From Pseudomonas eucalypticola (lineage in GTDB: Bacteria; Pseudomonadota; Gammaproteobacteria; Pseudomonadales; Pseudomonadaceae), in assembly GCF_013374995.1 (NCBI RefSeq), contig NZ_CP056030.1, positions 62,001 through 126,000 of the forward strand: DNA of 64,000 nt. Reading direction: 5' to 3'. Position 1 is the stretch's first letter. The number at the start of each line of letters is the position of its first letter. Below the pieces are notes generated by a model. It did no database searches and was not told the origin of the DNA. It was given only the letters and a program-made list of their open reading frames with translations. The translations under genes and the position numbers were made by a program. This document shows, piece by piece, positions 30,579 to 38,362 of this stretch.

Positions 30579-31430
30579 ATGTTTGCCCTCAAACGCCTCG
30601 CCCTCGCCTGTTCCCTGAGCGCGCTGCTCGCCCCTGCACTGGCCCAGGCTGCGACCCTGGACACCGCGCAAGTCAGCAGCCAACTGCAGGCGGCTCGTCA
30701 GGAAGGTTCGATCTGGACTGCCTTCGCCCTCAATCGTCATTTGAGCCCGTTCAAGATCGACGTTGCGGTCGCGCAAGGGGTTGCGACCCTCAAGGGCCGG
30801 GTGGAAAACGACGTGGATCGCGACCTGGCCGAACAGATCGCGCTGCAGACGTCAGGTATTACCAAGGTCGACAACCAGCTCACCGTTGACCCGGCCCTGG
30901 CCAACCAGCCCCCGGTGCATAAGAAGATTGCGCAACGCTTCGACGACGCCACGCTGACGGCCACTATCAAGTCCAAGCTGCTATGGAACAGCGCCACCCA
31001 GGCGCTGGACACCGAAGTCGACACCCAGGGCGGGGTGGTGACCCTCAAAGGCCATGCCCAGACCGCGGACGCCAAGCAGCTGGCCGGTGACCTGGCGCGC
31101 AATACGTCAGGGGTCACCGAGGTGAACAACCTCATCAGCCTGGGTGCCGCCGACACCGAGACCACCCGGGCCGAAGCGCAGGCCAAGACCACCGAGGACA
31201 GCCTCAGCGACGCCTGGGTCACTAGCAAGGTCAAGGCCAGCCTTCTATATAGCCGCAACCTGGATGGCATCAATATCAAGGTGGATACCAAGGGCGGCAT
31301 GGTCACCCTTACAGGCGTCGTAGCCAGCACCCAGGAAAAGACCGAGGCCGTGGACATCGCCCGCAACATTCGCGGTGTGCGTGGTGTGGATGCGGATCTG
31401 CTCAAGGTCGCGGGGAAAACCAGCGCCTGA
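30579..31430 (+). CDS. BON-domain periplasmic protein (OsmY-like)
   Basis: A 283-residue secreted protein: signal peptide (MFALKRLALACSLSALLAPALAQA) and three BON domains at about 45-110, 118-180 and 205-275. Each BON unit repeats the pattern of a helix, VDTxGGxVTLxG strand and a helix (GVATLKGRVEND, GVVTLKGHAQT, GMVTLTGVVAS). BON domains are thought to bind phospholipid membranes; OsmY protects the periplasm in osmotic stress. The start at 30579 was chosen over an upstream in-frame start inside the promoter region. A sigma-54 promoter lies 39 bases upstream. Confidence 0.85.
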   Translation: MFALKRLALACSLSALLAPALAQAATLDTAQVSSQLQAARQEGSIWTAFALNRHLSPFKIDVAVAQGVATLKGRVENDVDRDLAEQIALQTSGITKVDNQLTVDPALANQPPVHKKIAQRFDDATLTATIKSKLLWNSATQALDTEVDTQGGVVTLKGHAQTADAKQLAGDLARNTSGVTEVNNLISLGAADTETTRAEAQAKTTEDSLSDAWVTSKVKASLLYSRNLDGINIKVDTKGGMVTLTGVVASTQEKTEAVDIARNIRGVRGVDADLLKVAGKTSA

Positions 31431-31450
31431 TGCCCGTCGTGCAAAACGCC

Positions 31451-31483
31451 CGAGCAACCAGTACCCATCGTGCAGGTTGCTCG
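31451..31483. repeat. 9-base inverted repeat in the gap after the BON gene
   Basis: CGAGCAACC and GGTTGCTCG are perfectly complementary around a 15-base loop. There is no T tract, so a role as an upstream activator site for the second sigma-54 promoter (centre about 80 bases upstream of its -24) is as likely as an RNA terminator. Confidence 0.45.
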
Positions 31484-31547
31484 CCAAACACCGTCGCGCT
31501 AATCGCTCAAACCCCTGATTTTGTTACCTTTTCTTGTAGGAAATTTC

Positions 31548-31562
31548 TGGCACGAGGTCTGC
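31548..31562 (+). promoter_or_regulatory. sigma-54 type promoter of the small membrane protein gene
   Basis: TGGCAC-N5-CTGC, with GG and GC ten bases apart, fits the -24/-12 consensus with one mismatch (C for T). Confidence 0.6.
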
Positions 31563-31611
31563 AATAGTCTTGTCAGGCAGAGTCGATCACCCGCACAAGA
31601 GGAGTTACCAG

Positions 31612-31893
31612 ATGAGAAGCCAATGTCTGACCCATTTGCCAATCTCTTCCAAGCAGATCCAACAGGGTCTGTCGGTCACTCTTGCGCTGATGATCACTCT
31701 GCTTGCCGGCCAGGCTTTCGAGCACTGGCACCAAGGCCGCCTGGCAGCCCAGGCGCAAGCGCGCCCTGCCGTCAGCTACCAGCATTTCAATGCCGTCAGC
31801 TCCATCGGCAAGCCTATGGTCCAAGGCCAGGCCCAGTTGCAGCGGGCCGAGAGCAGTGACCAGGGCGTTCGCCAGCAGAGCTGGGTGTTCTAG
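31612..31893 (+). CDS. small single-pass membrane protein of unknown function
   Basis: A 93-residue protein with one predicted helix at about residues 21-38 (GLSVTLALMITLLAGQAF) and a C-terminal region rich in Ala, Gln and Val. No family is recognised. The ATG follows a strong GAGGAG site; an upstream in-frame start is less well placed. It is first in a set with the DUF1328 and Ivy-like genes, downstream of a sigma-54 type promoter, so it probably shares their regulation. A stop codon and a 69-base gap separate it from DUF1328. Confidence 0.65.
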   Translation: MRSQCLTHLPISSKQIQQGLSVTLALMITLLAGQAFEHWHQGRLAAQAQARPAVSYQHFNAVSSIGKPMVQGQAQLQRAESSDQGVRQQSWVF

Positions 31894-32127
<234 letters not shown>

Positions 32128-32129
32128 CC

Positions 32130-32600
32130 ATGAACAGTGTGACCTTCAAGGCTGTCGCCGTGGCCCTGCTCTTGGGTTGCGGCGCCACGGCGATGGCGGC
32201 CAATGACGGCCAGGTGCGGGTCAACGGGCTGCTCAGCAGTGACCCGCAATATCGCGAGACATGGCAGGGCGTGGTCAAGAAAGAGGAGCGCGTACCCGAC
32301 TGGGTGCTGAACCTCACTGGCGAGTCCGAGCAACAGATGTCGGCTGTAGAAGAAGATGGAGACAAGTACCTTGTGGGCCCGCTGTGCGAAAGCCAGCAGG
32401 TCTGCTTGAACCATCGGCTGATTGTTGCCTTCAGCTGGAACAAGAAGCACGCGTACGGCATGTTGGTGGATGTGCCCGAAGGCCTGCCCTCGGACAAGTC
32501 GCCAACCCGCCATGCGACCTATCGGTGGCTGGGTAAGCCTGACTCAGGCATGCAGGGGCTGTTGATGGAAGAGTTGAAGAAAGACCCGAAATGGTACTAA
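32130..32600 (+). CDS. Ivy-family protein (lysozyme inhibitor-like) with variant loop
   Basis: A 156-residue periplasmic protein: signal peptide (cleavage near TAMAAN), then the Ivy fold with the patterns ETWQGVVKKEERVPDW, GDKYLVGPLCE and the conserved WLGKPDSGMQGLLMEELKKDP. In Ivy of E. coli the inhibitory loop is CKPHDC with an essential His. Here the corresponding cysteines are C86 and C92 with ESQQV between, one residue longer and without His. Lysozyme inhibition is therefore doubtful; another glycosidase or lytic transglycosylase could be the target. Last gene of the set. Confidence 0.82.
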   Translation: MNSVTFKAVAVALLLGCGATAMAANDGQVRVNGLLSSDPQYRETWQGVVKKEERVPDWVLNLTGESEQQMSAVEEDGDKYLVGPLCESQQVCLNHRLIVAFSWNKKHAYGMLVDVPEGLPSDKSPTRHATYRWLGKPDSGMQGLLMEELKKDPKWY

Positions 32601-32654
32601 TGCTGTCTTTTTACAGAAGCTGAACCTTTTCAATGATTTAGCTTCTATAACCTG
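32601..32654 (+). promoter_or_regulatory. promoter region of the 32.65 kb RNA
   Basis: GAACCT (32622-32627), 16 bases, then TCTAT (32644-32648) resembles an AlgU promoter with mismatches; TATAAC (32646-32651) could instead be a sigma-70 -10. Neither assignment is secure. Confidence 0.3.
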
Positions 32655-32887
32655 CGCCCGCCCGAGGAGGGCCGACGCATGACCAAGGGGCCGGGCCGTT
32701 TTGATCGCTGTTTGATCGGAGTGGCCTAGGGGTACAGGGAGTACCTCCGACGAGGGCCGGGTCAGGAGAAAGCTGCGACGGAAGTCCCTGCGCCAGCAAT
32801 GGCCGGACTTCCGGAGGGCTTGAACCTGGGCTGACAATGCCGGGCATTGAAGAAAGAACCGCCAGTGACTGATTCGGCGGTTTTTTT
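32655..32887 (+). ncRNA. candidate structured small RNA upstream of gltP
   Basis: A 230-base stretch without a credible reading frame, beginning after a promoter-like element and ending in a strong terminator. It contains a clear hairpin GGTAC-AGGGA-GTACC (32732-32746), a direct repeat of TTTGATCG (32699-32706 and 32711-32718), GGCC arms around the latter, and CCGGACTTCCGG (32803-32814). Seven GGA triplets occur, one (AGGGA) in a hairpin loop, so RsmA/RsmE binding is possible but not more than GC content would allow by chance. I cannot match it to a named RNA family. Confidence 0.45.
32857..32887 (+). terminator. intrinsic terminator of the candidate sRNA
   Basis: AACCGCC and GGCGGTT pair around a 12-base loop, followed by seven T in total (32881-32887). 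Confidence 0.85.
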
Positions 32888-33364
32888 GCATCTGGTCGGC
32901 CATGGCGCCGGTGAGCCCTGGACTATTTGTCGCAGCGACGCTGACCGTACATCGCGATTTTTCTCCCTGCGGCCATACCACTTTCCTTCGAAACCCGCGT
33001 TCGGATTGTCGAACAATTCGTTCGAAGGCACCCTGATTCCGGGGGCAAAGCGGTTGTGCCTTACCGTTGCGGGTGCTTTCGAGAATCCGAACGAGTGCGG
33101 CGCAACCCGTTGTGACGCCCGTTTGTGACAAAAAACCTCATGCCGATTCGGCATGGGGTAGGCGTTTACGGCATTAGACGTCAGCGGCCCGCATGGGAAT
33201 AGTTGCGCCTTTTTTCGCTGGCAAGCGCCTTCGTGGCGGTTGCCCGAAACCTTCTACGGGGGGCATCCGCACACCTGCCTGATGAGCTTGCAAAGGCTCA
33301 AGCCTGCGGGTTCTGGCGGAGCTGACGCAGATGTCCCGGATTCACTTGAAGCAAGGGTAATAAT
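32888..33364. other. gene-free region upstream of gltP
   Basis: This 477-base stretch has no convincing gene. Open frames cross it on both strands but lack family signals, and the one from 32847 starts inside the terminator. It holds a reverse-strand terminator (33130-33158) and possible promoter elements for a short reverse transcript. A GTG/ATG-started frame at 33193-33282 encodes only 29 residues. The gltP promoter must lie here, but I cannot point to a good sigma-70 or sigma-54 match. Confidence 0.5.
33130..33158 (-). terminator. reverse-strand intrinsic terminator
   Basis: On the reverse strand CCCCATGCC pairs with GGCATGAGG around GAATC, followed by six T (bases 33130-33135 are A on the given strand). 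No annotated reverse-strand gene lies upstream of it, which implies an unannotated transcript from the gltP side. Confidence 0.7.
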
Positions 33365-34693
33365 ATGAAGAAGGCAAAACTCAGCCTCGCCTGGCAGATC
33401 CTCATCGGTCTGGTCCTAGGCATTGCACTCGGTGCGCTGCTCAACCATTTCAGTGCCGAAAAAGCCTGGTGGATCAGTAACGTCCTGCAACCGGCTGGTG
33501 ACATCTTCATTCGCCTGATCAAGATGATCGTCATCCCGATCGTGATTTCTTCACTGGTCGTGGGTATCGCCGGGGTCGGCGACGCGAAGAAGCTGGGGCG
33601 CATTGGCCTCAAGACCATCCTGTACTTCGAAGTAGTGACCACCATCGCTATCGTTGTCGGGCTGCTGCTGGCTAACGTATTCCACCCCGGCGTGGGTATC
33701 GACATGAGCACCCTGGGGACCGTGGACATCTCGCAGTACGAGAAGACCACGTCCGAGGTACAGCATGACCACGCCTTCATCGCGACCATTCTCAACCTGA
33801 TCCCGTCGAACATCTTCGCCGCCATCGCTCGTGGCGACATGCTGCCGATCATCTTCTTCTCGGTGTTCTTCGGCCTGGGTCTGTCGAGCCTGCCAGGCGA
33901 GACCCGCGAGCCGTTGGTGAAGGTTTTCCAGGGTGTGTCGGAGACCATGTTCAAGGTCACCCACATGATCATGAACTACGCCCCGATTGGTGTATTCGCC
34001 CTGATCGCCGTGACCGTGGCCAACTTCGGCTTCGCCTCGCTGCTGCCGCTGGCCAAGCTGGTGATTCTGGTCTACGTCGCCATCCTGTTCTTCGCCATCG
34101 GCGTGCTGGGCCTGGTCGCCCGCCTGTTCGGCTTCTCGGTGTTCAAGCTGTTCCGCATCTTCAAGGATGAACTGGTACTGGCCTACTCCACCGCCAGCTC
34201 CGAGACCGTGCTGCCGCGCGTGATCGAGAAGATGGAAGCCTATGGTGCGCCGAAGGCCATCAGCAGTTTCGTGGTGCCGACCGGTTATTCGTTCAACCTT
34301 GACGGTTCGACGCTGTACCAGAGCATCGCCGCCATCTTCATCGCCCAGCTGTACGGCATTGACCTGTCGATCAGCCAGCAGGTGATGCTGGTGCTGACCC
34401 TGATGGTTACCTCCAAAGGTATCGCCGGCGTACCGGGTGTGTCCTTCGTCGTCCTGCTGGCTACCCTGGGCAGCGTGGGTATTCCCCTGGAAGGCCTGGC
34501 TTTCATCGCCGGTGTCGACCGCATCATGGACATGGCCCGTACGGCCCTGAACGTGATCGGCAACGCCCTGGCCGTGCTAGTCATCTCCCGTTGGGAAGGC
34601 ATGTACGACGACGCCAAGGGCCAGCGCTACTGGAATTCGCTGCCGCACTGGCGCAGCAAGGAAGCCGCGGTAGGCAAGGCTGTTTCCGAGTAA
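33365..34693 (+). CDS. gltP: proton-glutamate/aspartate symporter
   Basis: Dicarboxylate/amino acid:cation symporter of the DAACS family, 442 residues, eight helices and two re-entrant loops. Hallmarks: the Ser-rich loop ASSETVLPRV near residue 278, the substrate motif GYSFNLDGSTLYQ near 305, and GIAGVPGVSFVVLL near 355. It imports glutamate and aspartate with protons. The start follows AAGGGT. A perfect terminator follows. Confidence 0.93.
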   Translation: MKKAKLSLAWQILIGLVLGIALGALLNHFSAEKAWWISNVLQPAGDIFIRLIKMIVIPIVISSLVVGIAGVGDAKKLGRIGLKTILYFEVVTTIAIVVGLLLANVFHPGVGIDMSTLGTVDISQYEKTTSEVQHDHAFIATILNLIPSNIFAAIARGDMLPIIFFSVFFGLGLSSLPGETREPLVKVFQGVSETMFKVTHMIMNYAPIGVFALIAVTVANFGFASLLPLAKLVILVYVAILFFAIGVLGLVARLFGFSVFKLFRIFKDELVLAYSTASSETVLPRVIEKMEAYGAPKAISSFVVPTGYSFNLDGSTLYQSIAAIFIAQLYGIDLSISQQVMLVLTLMVTSKGIAGVPGVSFVVLLATLGSVGIPLEGLAFIAGVDRIMDMARTALNVIGNALAVLVISRWEGMYDDAKGQRYWNSLPHWRSKEAAVGKAVSE

Positions 34694-34721
34694 CCCGGAC
34701 AGCCATAGACTGCGCGCTCCC

Positions 34722-34756
34722 ACAAACCCCGACAAACGTCGGGGTTTGTCGTTTTC
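34722..34756 (+). terminator. intrinsic terminator after gltP
   Basis: ACAAACCCCGAC and GTCGGGGTTTGT form a perfect 12-base stem around AAAC, followed by CGTTTT. Confidence 0.85.
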
Positions 34757-34802
34757 GGGCCCTGGCCGCTATCATTCGCGGCAACTTCTGGGGGTAATAC
34801 TG

Positions 34803-36044
34803 ATGCTCAACGGCCTATGGCTCGGCTTTTTCGTGGTGGCGGCGGTGTCTGCCATGGCCCAATGGCTGGTGGGTGGCAACAGCGGTATCTTCGCCGCCAT
34901 GGTGGAAAGCATCTTCGCCATGGCCAAGCTTTCGGTCGAGGTCATGGTCCTGCTGTTCGGCACCCTGACCCTGTGGCTGGGCTTTCTGCGTATCGCCGAG
35001 AAGGCCGGTATCGTCGACTGGCTGGCCAAGGTACTGGGGCCGCTGTTCGCCCGCCTGATGCCCGAGGTGCCCCGCGGCCATCCGGCGCTGGGCCTGATTA
35101 CCCTCAACTTCGCCGCCAACGCCCTGGGCCTGGACAACGCCGCCACGCCCATCGGCCTGAAAGCCATGCGCTCGCTGCAGGAACTCAACCCAAGCACCAC
35201 CACCGCCAGCAACGCGCAAATCCTGTTCCTGGTATTGAACGCCTCGTCCCTGACCCTGCTGCCAGTGACCATCTTCATGTACCGCGCCCAGCAGGGCGCC
35301 ATGGACCCTACCCTGGTGTTCCTGCCTATCCTGCTGGCCACCAGTGCGTCCACCCTGGTAGGTCTGCTGTCGGTGGCGGTGATGCAACGCTTGCGCCTGT
35401 GGGATCCGGTGGTGCTGGCTTACCTGGTGCCTGGCGCGCTGCTGCTGGGGGCATTCATGGCGTTACTGGCGGGCATGTCGGCGGCGGCCCTGGCCAGCCT
35501 GTCTTCGGTGCTAGGCAACCTGACGTTGTTCGGCCTGATCATGCTGTTCCTGGTGATCGGCGCGCTGCGCAAGGTCAAGGTGTACGAGACCTTCGTGGAG
35601 GGCGCCAAGGAAGGGTTCGACGTGGCGAAAAACCTGTTGCCCTACCTGGTGGCCATGTTGTGTGCCATTGGCGTGCTGCGTGCCTCGGGCGCACTGGAAC
35701 TGGGCCTGGATGGTATCCGCCATGTGGTGCAGTGGCTGGGCCTGGACACCCGCTTCGTCGACGCCCTGCCCACCGCCATGGTCAAGCCATTCTCCGGCAG
35801 CGCCGCCCGCGCGATGCTGATCGAGACCATGCAGAGCAAAGGCGTGGACAGTTTCCCGGCGCTGGTGGCCGCGACCATTCAGGGCAGTACCGAAACCACC
35901 TTCTACGTGCTGGCCGTGTATTTCGGCGCCGTGGGCATCCAGCGCGCCCGCCACGCGGTGGGCTGCGCGCTGCTGGCGGAATTCTCGGGGGTGGTGGCGG
36001 CCATCGCCGTGTGCTACTGGTTCTTCGGCGCCACAGCGGCCTGA
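34803..36044 (+). CDS. SpmA/SpmB-like nucleoside-recognition (Gate) domain membrane protein
   Basis: A 413-residue membrane protein with about ten helices. It joins SpmA-like (NFAANALGLDNAATPIGLKA, about residues 100-120) and SpmB-like (MVKPFSGSAARAMLIETM, and GSTETTFYVLAVYFGAVG) halves that are separate genes in Bacillus, where they affect spore dehydration. In non-sporulating Pseudomonas the role is unknown; Gate domains may transport nucleosides or small solutes. It overlaps the convergent lipoprotein gene by 31 bases at its 3' end. Confidence 0.82.
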   Translation: MLNGLWLGFFVVAAVSAMAQWLVGGNSGIFAAMVESIFAMAKLSVEVMVLLFGTLTLWLGFLRIAEKAGIVDWLAKVLGPLFARLMPEVPRGHPALGLITLNFAANALGLDNAATPIGLKAMRSLQELNPSTTTASNAQILFLVLNASSLTLLPVTIFMYRAQQGAMDPTLVFLPILLATSASTLVGLLSVAVMQRLRLWDPVVLAYLVPGALLLGAFMALLAGMSAAALASLSSVLGNLTLFGLIMLFLVIGALRKVKVYETFVEGAKEGFDVAKNLLPYLVAMLCAIGVLRASGALELGLDGIRHVVQWLGLDTRFVDALPTAMVKPFSGSAARAMLIETMQSKGVDSFPALVAATIQGSTETTFYVLAVYFGAVGIQRARHAVGCALLAEFSGVVAAIAVCYWFFGATAA

Positions 36045-36640
36045 GCCAGGACCCACTCGATTACCTGGCCGGTGAGCCGGTCATTGGCCTGGCCGAAAGC
36101 GCTCACCACGCTGGGCACGGCGGTGCCCGCCACGGGCTGGGTAACCTCGAAGCGGTGGCTGGCAACAATGCGCTGGCTGCGGCCGTTTACCAGGCGCGCA
36201 TCCAGGCGTACCCGCACGATCACGCCGTTGCTCGCATACTCGCTCTGGAATGCCTGCAGATCACCGCCTAATTCATAGTCGCCCTGGACTGTGCTGTCGT
36301 CGTTGCTCAGGCCACGCAGGCGGCCGTCCCGGCTGAAGCCGTCGAGCAGACGGTTGCGCAGCAACACCGGCGCCGGGTCGCTCCAGCGCGCACCCTTGTA
36401 GCTGCTGACCAGGTCGCCCTGGGGCAGCACAGCGATGCGCGGGCTGTTGAGGGCGTCACTGGCCTGGGGTTTGCCAATGCGCAGCGTCCAGGGCAGCCTG
36501 GGGCCGTCATGGGCAACCACAGGCTGGTCAGCCACCGGCAGGCGGTAGACGTTGGCCGGTTCCGCCTTGGGCAATATCGAGCAAGCCGGCAGCACAGCGC
36601 AGGCCAGCACCAGCAACGCACGGTGCACGGAAGTGATCAT
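36014..36640 (-). CDS. ABC-type transport auxiliary lipoprotein (PqiC-like)
   Basis: A 208-residue lipoprotein with lipobox LPAC (lipidated Cys at residue 20) and the PqiC/YmbA-type domain (LRIGKPQASDALNSPRIAV, RLLDGFSRDGRL, GDYELGGDLQAFQSE, VRVRLDARLVNG, SHRFEV). It is the outer-membrane partner of the MCE transport system encoded directly upstream on the same strand. Its start overlaps the MCE gene stop by four bases. Its 3' end overlaps the SpmAB-like gene, with which it converges. Confidence 0.85.
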   Translation of the reverse strand: MITSVHRALLVLACAVLPACSILPKAEPANVYRLPVADQPVVAHDGPRLPWTLRIGKPQASDALNSPRIAVLPQGDLVSSYKGARWSDPAPVLLRNRLLDGFSRDGRLRGLSNDDSTVQGDYELGGDLQAFQSEYASNGVIVRVRLDARLVNGRSQRIVASHRFEVTQPVAGTAVPSVVSAFGQANDRLTGQVIEWVLAQAAVAPKNQ

Positions 36641-37554
36641 GGCTCGAACTCCTTGTCACGGTCACGGCCCAGCAAGTAGCCGCTGGGGTTGGCCTGCAGC
36701 CGCTGGCTGATGGCTTTGAGGGCGGTGAGCGTATCGCGCAGCTCACGGATGGCCGGTGCCAGCTGGTTCAAGCCCTGCAGGCCGCCATTGACCGCATCGT
36801 GGTTGTTGGCCAACAAGGTATCCAGGGCGGCGGCACTGTGCTGCAACGACTCCATGGCCTGCCTGGCGCTGTTGAGCGTCTGGCGGCCTTGCTGGTCAAG
36901 CAGGCCGTTGGCGGTCTTGAGGGTACCCGAGGCCTGCTGGCTGGCCTGGGCGATCTGACTGATCGCCAGGCGGATCGTGTCGCGTTGCTCGGCGACGGTA
37001 CCGGTCACCTGTTCCACATGTGCCAGGGTTGCGCTGAAACGGTCGACGTTTTCGCTGGAGATCAACCGGTTGGCGTTCGACAGCAGCTGATTGACGCTGG
37101 CCATCAGGTCGTTGCTGTTGGTAAGCAGCCGTGCGATGGGCGACGGCGAGGCGATAATCATGGGCAGCGCGCCCTTCTCGCCCTTCAACGCCGGGCTTTG
37201 CGGGGTACCGCCGCTGAGCTGGATGATGGAGGTGCCTGTGATGCCGTTGAGCGCCAGTTTTGCCTGGGTGTCCTGCTTGATGGGCACGTCACTGGTCAGG
37301 CGGATGCGTGCCAGTACCCGGCGCGGGTCTTGCGGGTCCAGGCGCAGCAACACCACGTCACCCACCTTGATGCCGCTGTACTGCACCGAGCTGCCCCTGG
37401 ACAGGCCAGTCACTGCTTCGTTGAATACCACCTCGTAGTCATCGAAGGCGCTGTCGACGCTGGACTTGGCCAACCACAGGCCAAACAGCAGGCCGCCCAG
37501 CACGATCAACACCGTGAACAGGCCGATCAGCACATGGTGCGCTCGGGTTTCCAT
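36637..37554 (-). CDS. MCE-domain protein (MlaD family)
   Basis: Periplasmic lipid-channel component of an MCE system, 305 residues. A helix at about residues 8-28 anchors it, the MCE domain follows (AVTGLSRGSSVQYSGIKVGD, ALNGITGTSIIQLSGG), and a long helical tail (about 140-290) could form the tunnel or the needle that reaches the outer membrane. I set the start at 37554 (METRAHHVLIG), one base before the upstream ATPase stop. It belongs to a separate set from the canonical mla operon. Confidence 0.88.
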   Translation of the reverse strand: METRAHHVLIGLFTVLIVLGGLLFGLWLAKSSVDSAFDDYEVVFNEAVTGLSRGSSVQYSGIKVGDVVLLRLDPQDPRRVLARIRLTSDVPIKQDTQAKLALNGITGTSIIQLSGGTPQSPALKGEKGALPMIIASPSPIARLLTNSNDLMASVNQLLSNANRLISSENVDRFSATLAHVEQVTGTVAEQRDTIRLAISQIAQASQQASGTLKTANGLLDQQGRQTLNSARQAMESLQHSAAALDTLLANNHDAVNGGLQGLNQLAPAIRELRDTLTALKAISQRLQANPSGYLLGRDRDKEFEP

Positions 37555-37555
37555 C

Positions 37556-38362
37556 TCAGACCTCGTTCTGTACTGAAGCAGCCCGCCGCGCCGCCCGGCC
37601 ACGGGGGCCGTGGAAGTATTCGTGTACCCAAGGGTCGCGGGTAGCGGCCACCTGGGCGATGGGTGCGGCTACCAGCACGCGTTTTTGCGACAACACGGCG
37701 ACGCGGTCGGTGATGGTGTAGAGGGTGTCCAGGTCGTGGGTCACCAGGAACACGCTCAAACCCAGGGCGTCACGCAGGGTCAATATCAACTGATCGAAAG
37801 CGGCCGCGCCGATGGGGTCCAGCCCGGCGGTGGGCTCGTCGAGAAACAGGATGTCCGGGTCCAGCGCCAGGGCGCGCGCCAGTGCCGCGCGCTTGATCAT
37901 GCCGCCGGAGAGGGACGCCGGGTATTTGTTGGCCGCTGACAGCGGCAGGCCAGCCAGGGCCAGCTTGACGCAGGCCAGGTGTTCGGCGTCGGCGCGGGTC
38001 AGGCCCGCATGTTCGATAAGGGGTAAAGCGATGTTTTCGGCAACAGTCAGGGAGGAGAACAGTGCGCCCTTCTGGAACAGCACGCCAAAGCGTCTTTCCA
38101 GCTGCGAACGGGCGGCCTCGTCAAGGCCAGCGAGGTTTTGCCCCAGCACCTGGACTGAACCTTCATCGGGCCGGCGCAGGCCGACGATGCTGCGCAGCAA
38201 CACCGATTTACCGCTGCCCGACCCCCCGACCACGGCCAGGATCTCGCCGCGGTTCAGGTCCAGGTCCAGGTGTTCGTGCACGACCTGGCGGCCAAAGCGG
38301 TTGCCCAGGTCACGTACGCGAATCACCGGAATGTGGGGCGCTGCTACCGTCCAGTTCACCAA
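37556..38362 (-). CDS. MCE transport system ATPase (MlaF family)
   Basis: Cytoplasmic ATPase of the MCE lipid transporter, 268 residues. Walker A is G46GSGSGKS53, the signature LSGGMIKR is at 151-158 (Met-Ile-Lys typical of MlaF), and Walker B ILFLDEP at 171-177, followed by the switch LVTHDLD. The start overlaps the permease stop by seven bases. Direction of lipid flow cannot be inferred from sequence. Confidence 0.9.
   Translation of the reverse strand: MVNWTVAAPHIPVIRVRDLGNRFGRQVVHEHLDLDLNRGEILAVVGGSGSGKSVLLRSIVGLRRPDEGSVQVLGQNLAGLDEAARSQLERRFGVLFQKGALFSSLTVAENIALPLIEHAGLTRADAEHLACVKLALAGLPLSAANKYPASLSGGMIKRAALARALALDPDILFLDEPTAGLDPIGAAAFDQLILTLRDALGLSVFLVTHDLDTLYTITDRVAVLSQKRVLVAAPIAQVAATRDPWVHEYFHGPRGRAARRAASVQNEV

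Noticed and set aside
32655..32887. Rsm-type RNA from seven GGA triplets
   Set aside because: In 230 bases of this GC content several GGA are expected by chance, and only one is in a clear hairpin loop.
32847..33128. 93-codon forward frame in the gap before gltP
   Set aside because: It starts with TTG inside the sRNA terminator, has no ribosome-binding site, and its sequence resembles no family.
33193..33282. 29-residue frame beginning MGIVAPFFAGKR upstream of gltP
   Set aside because: There is no ribosome-binding site, and it overlaps a possible reverse transcript; chance is more likely.
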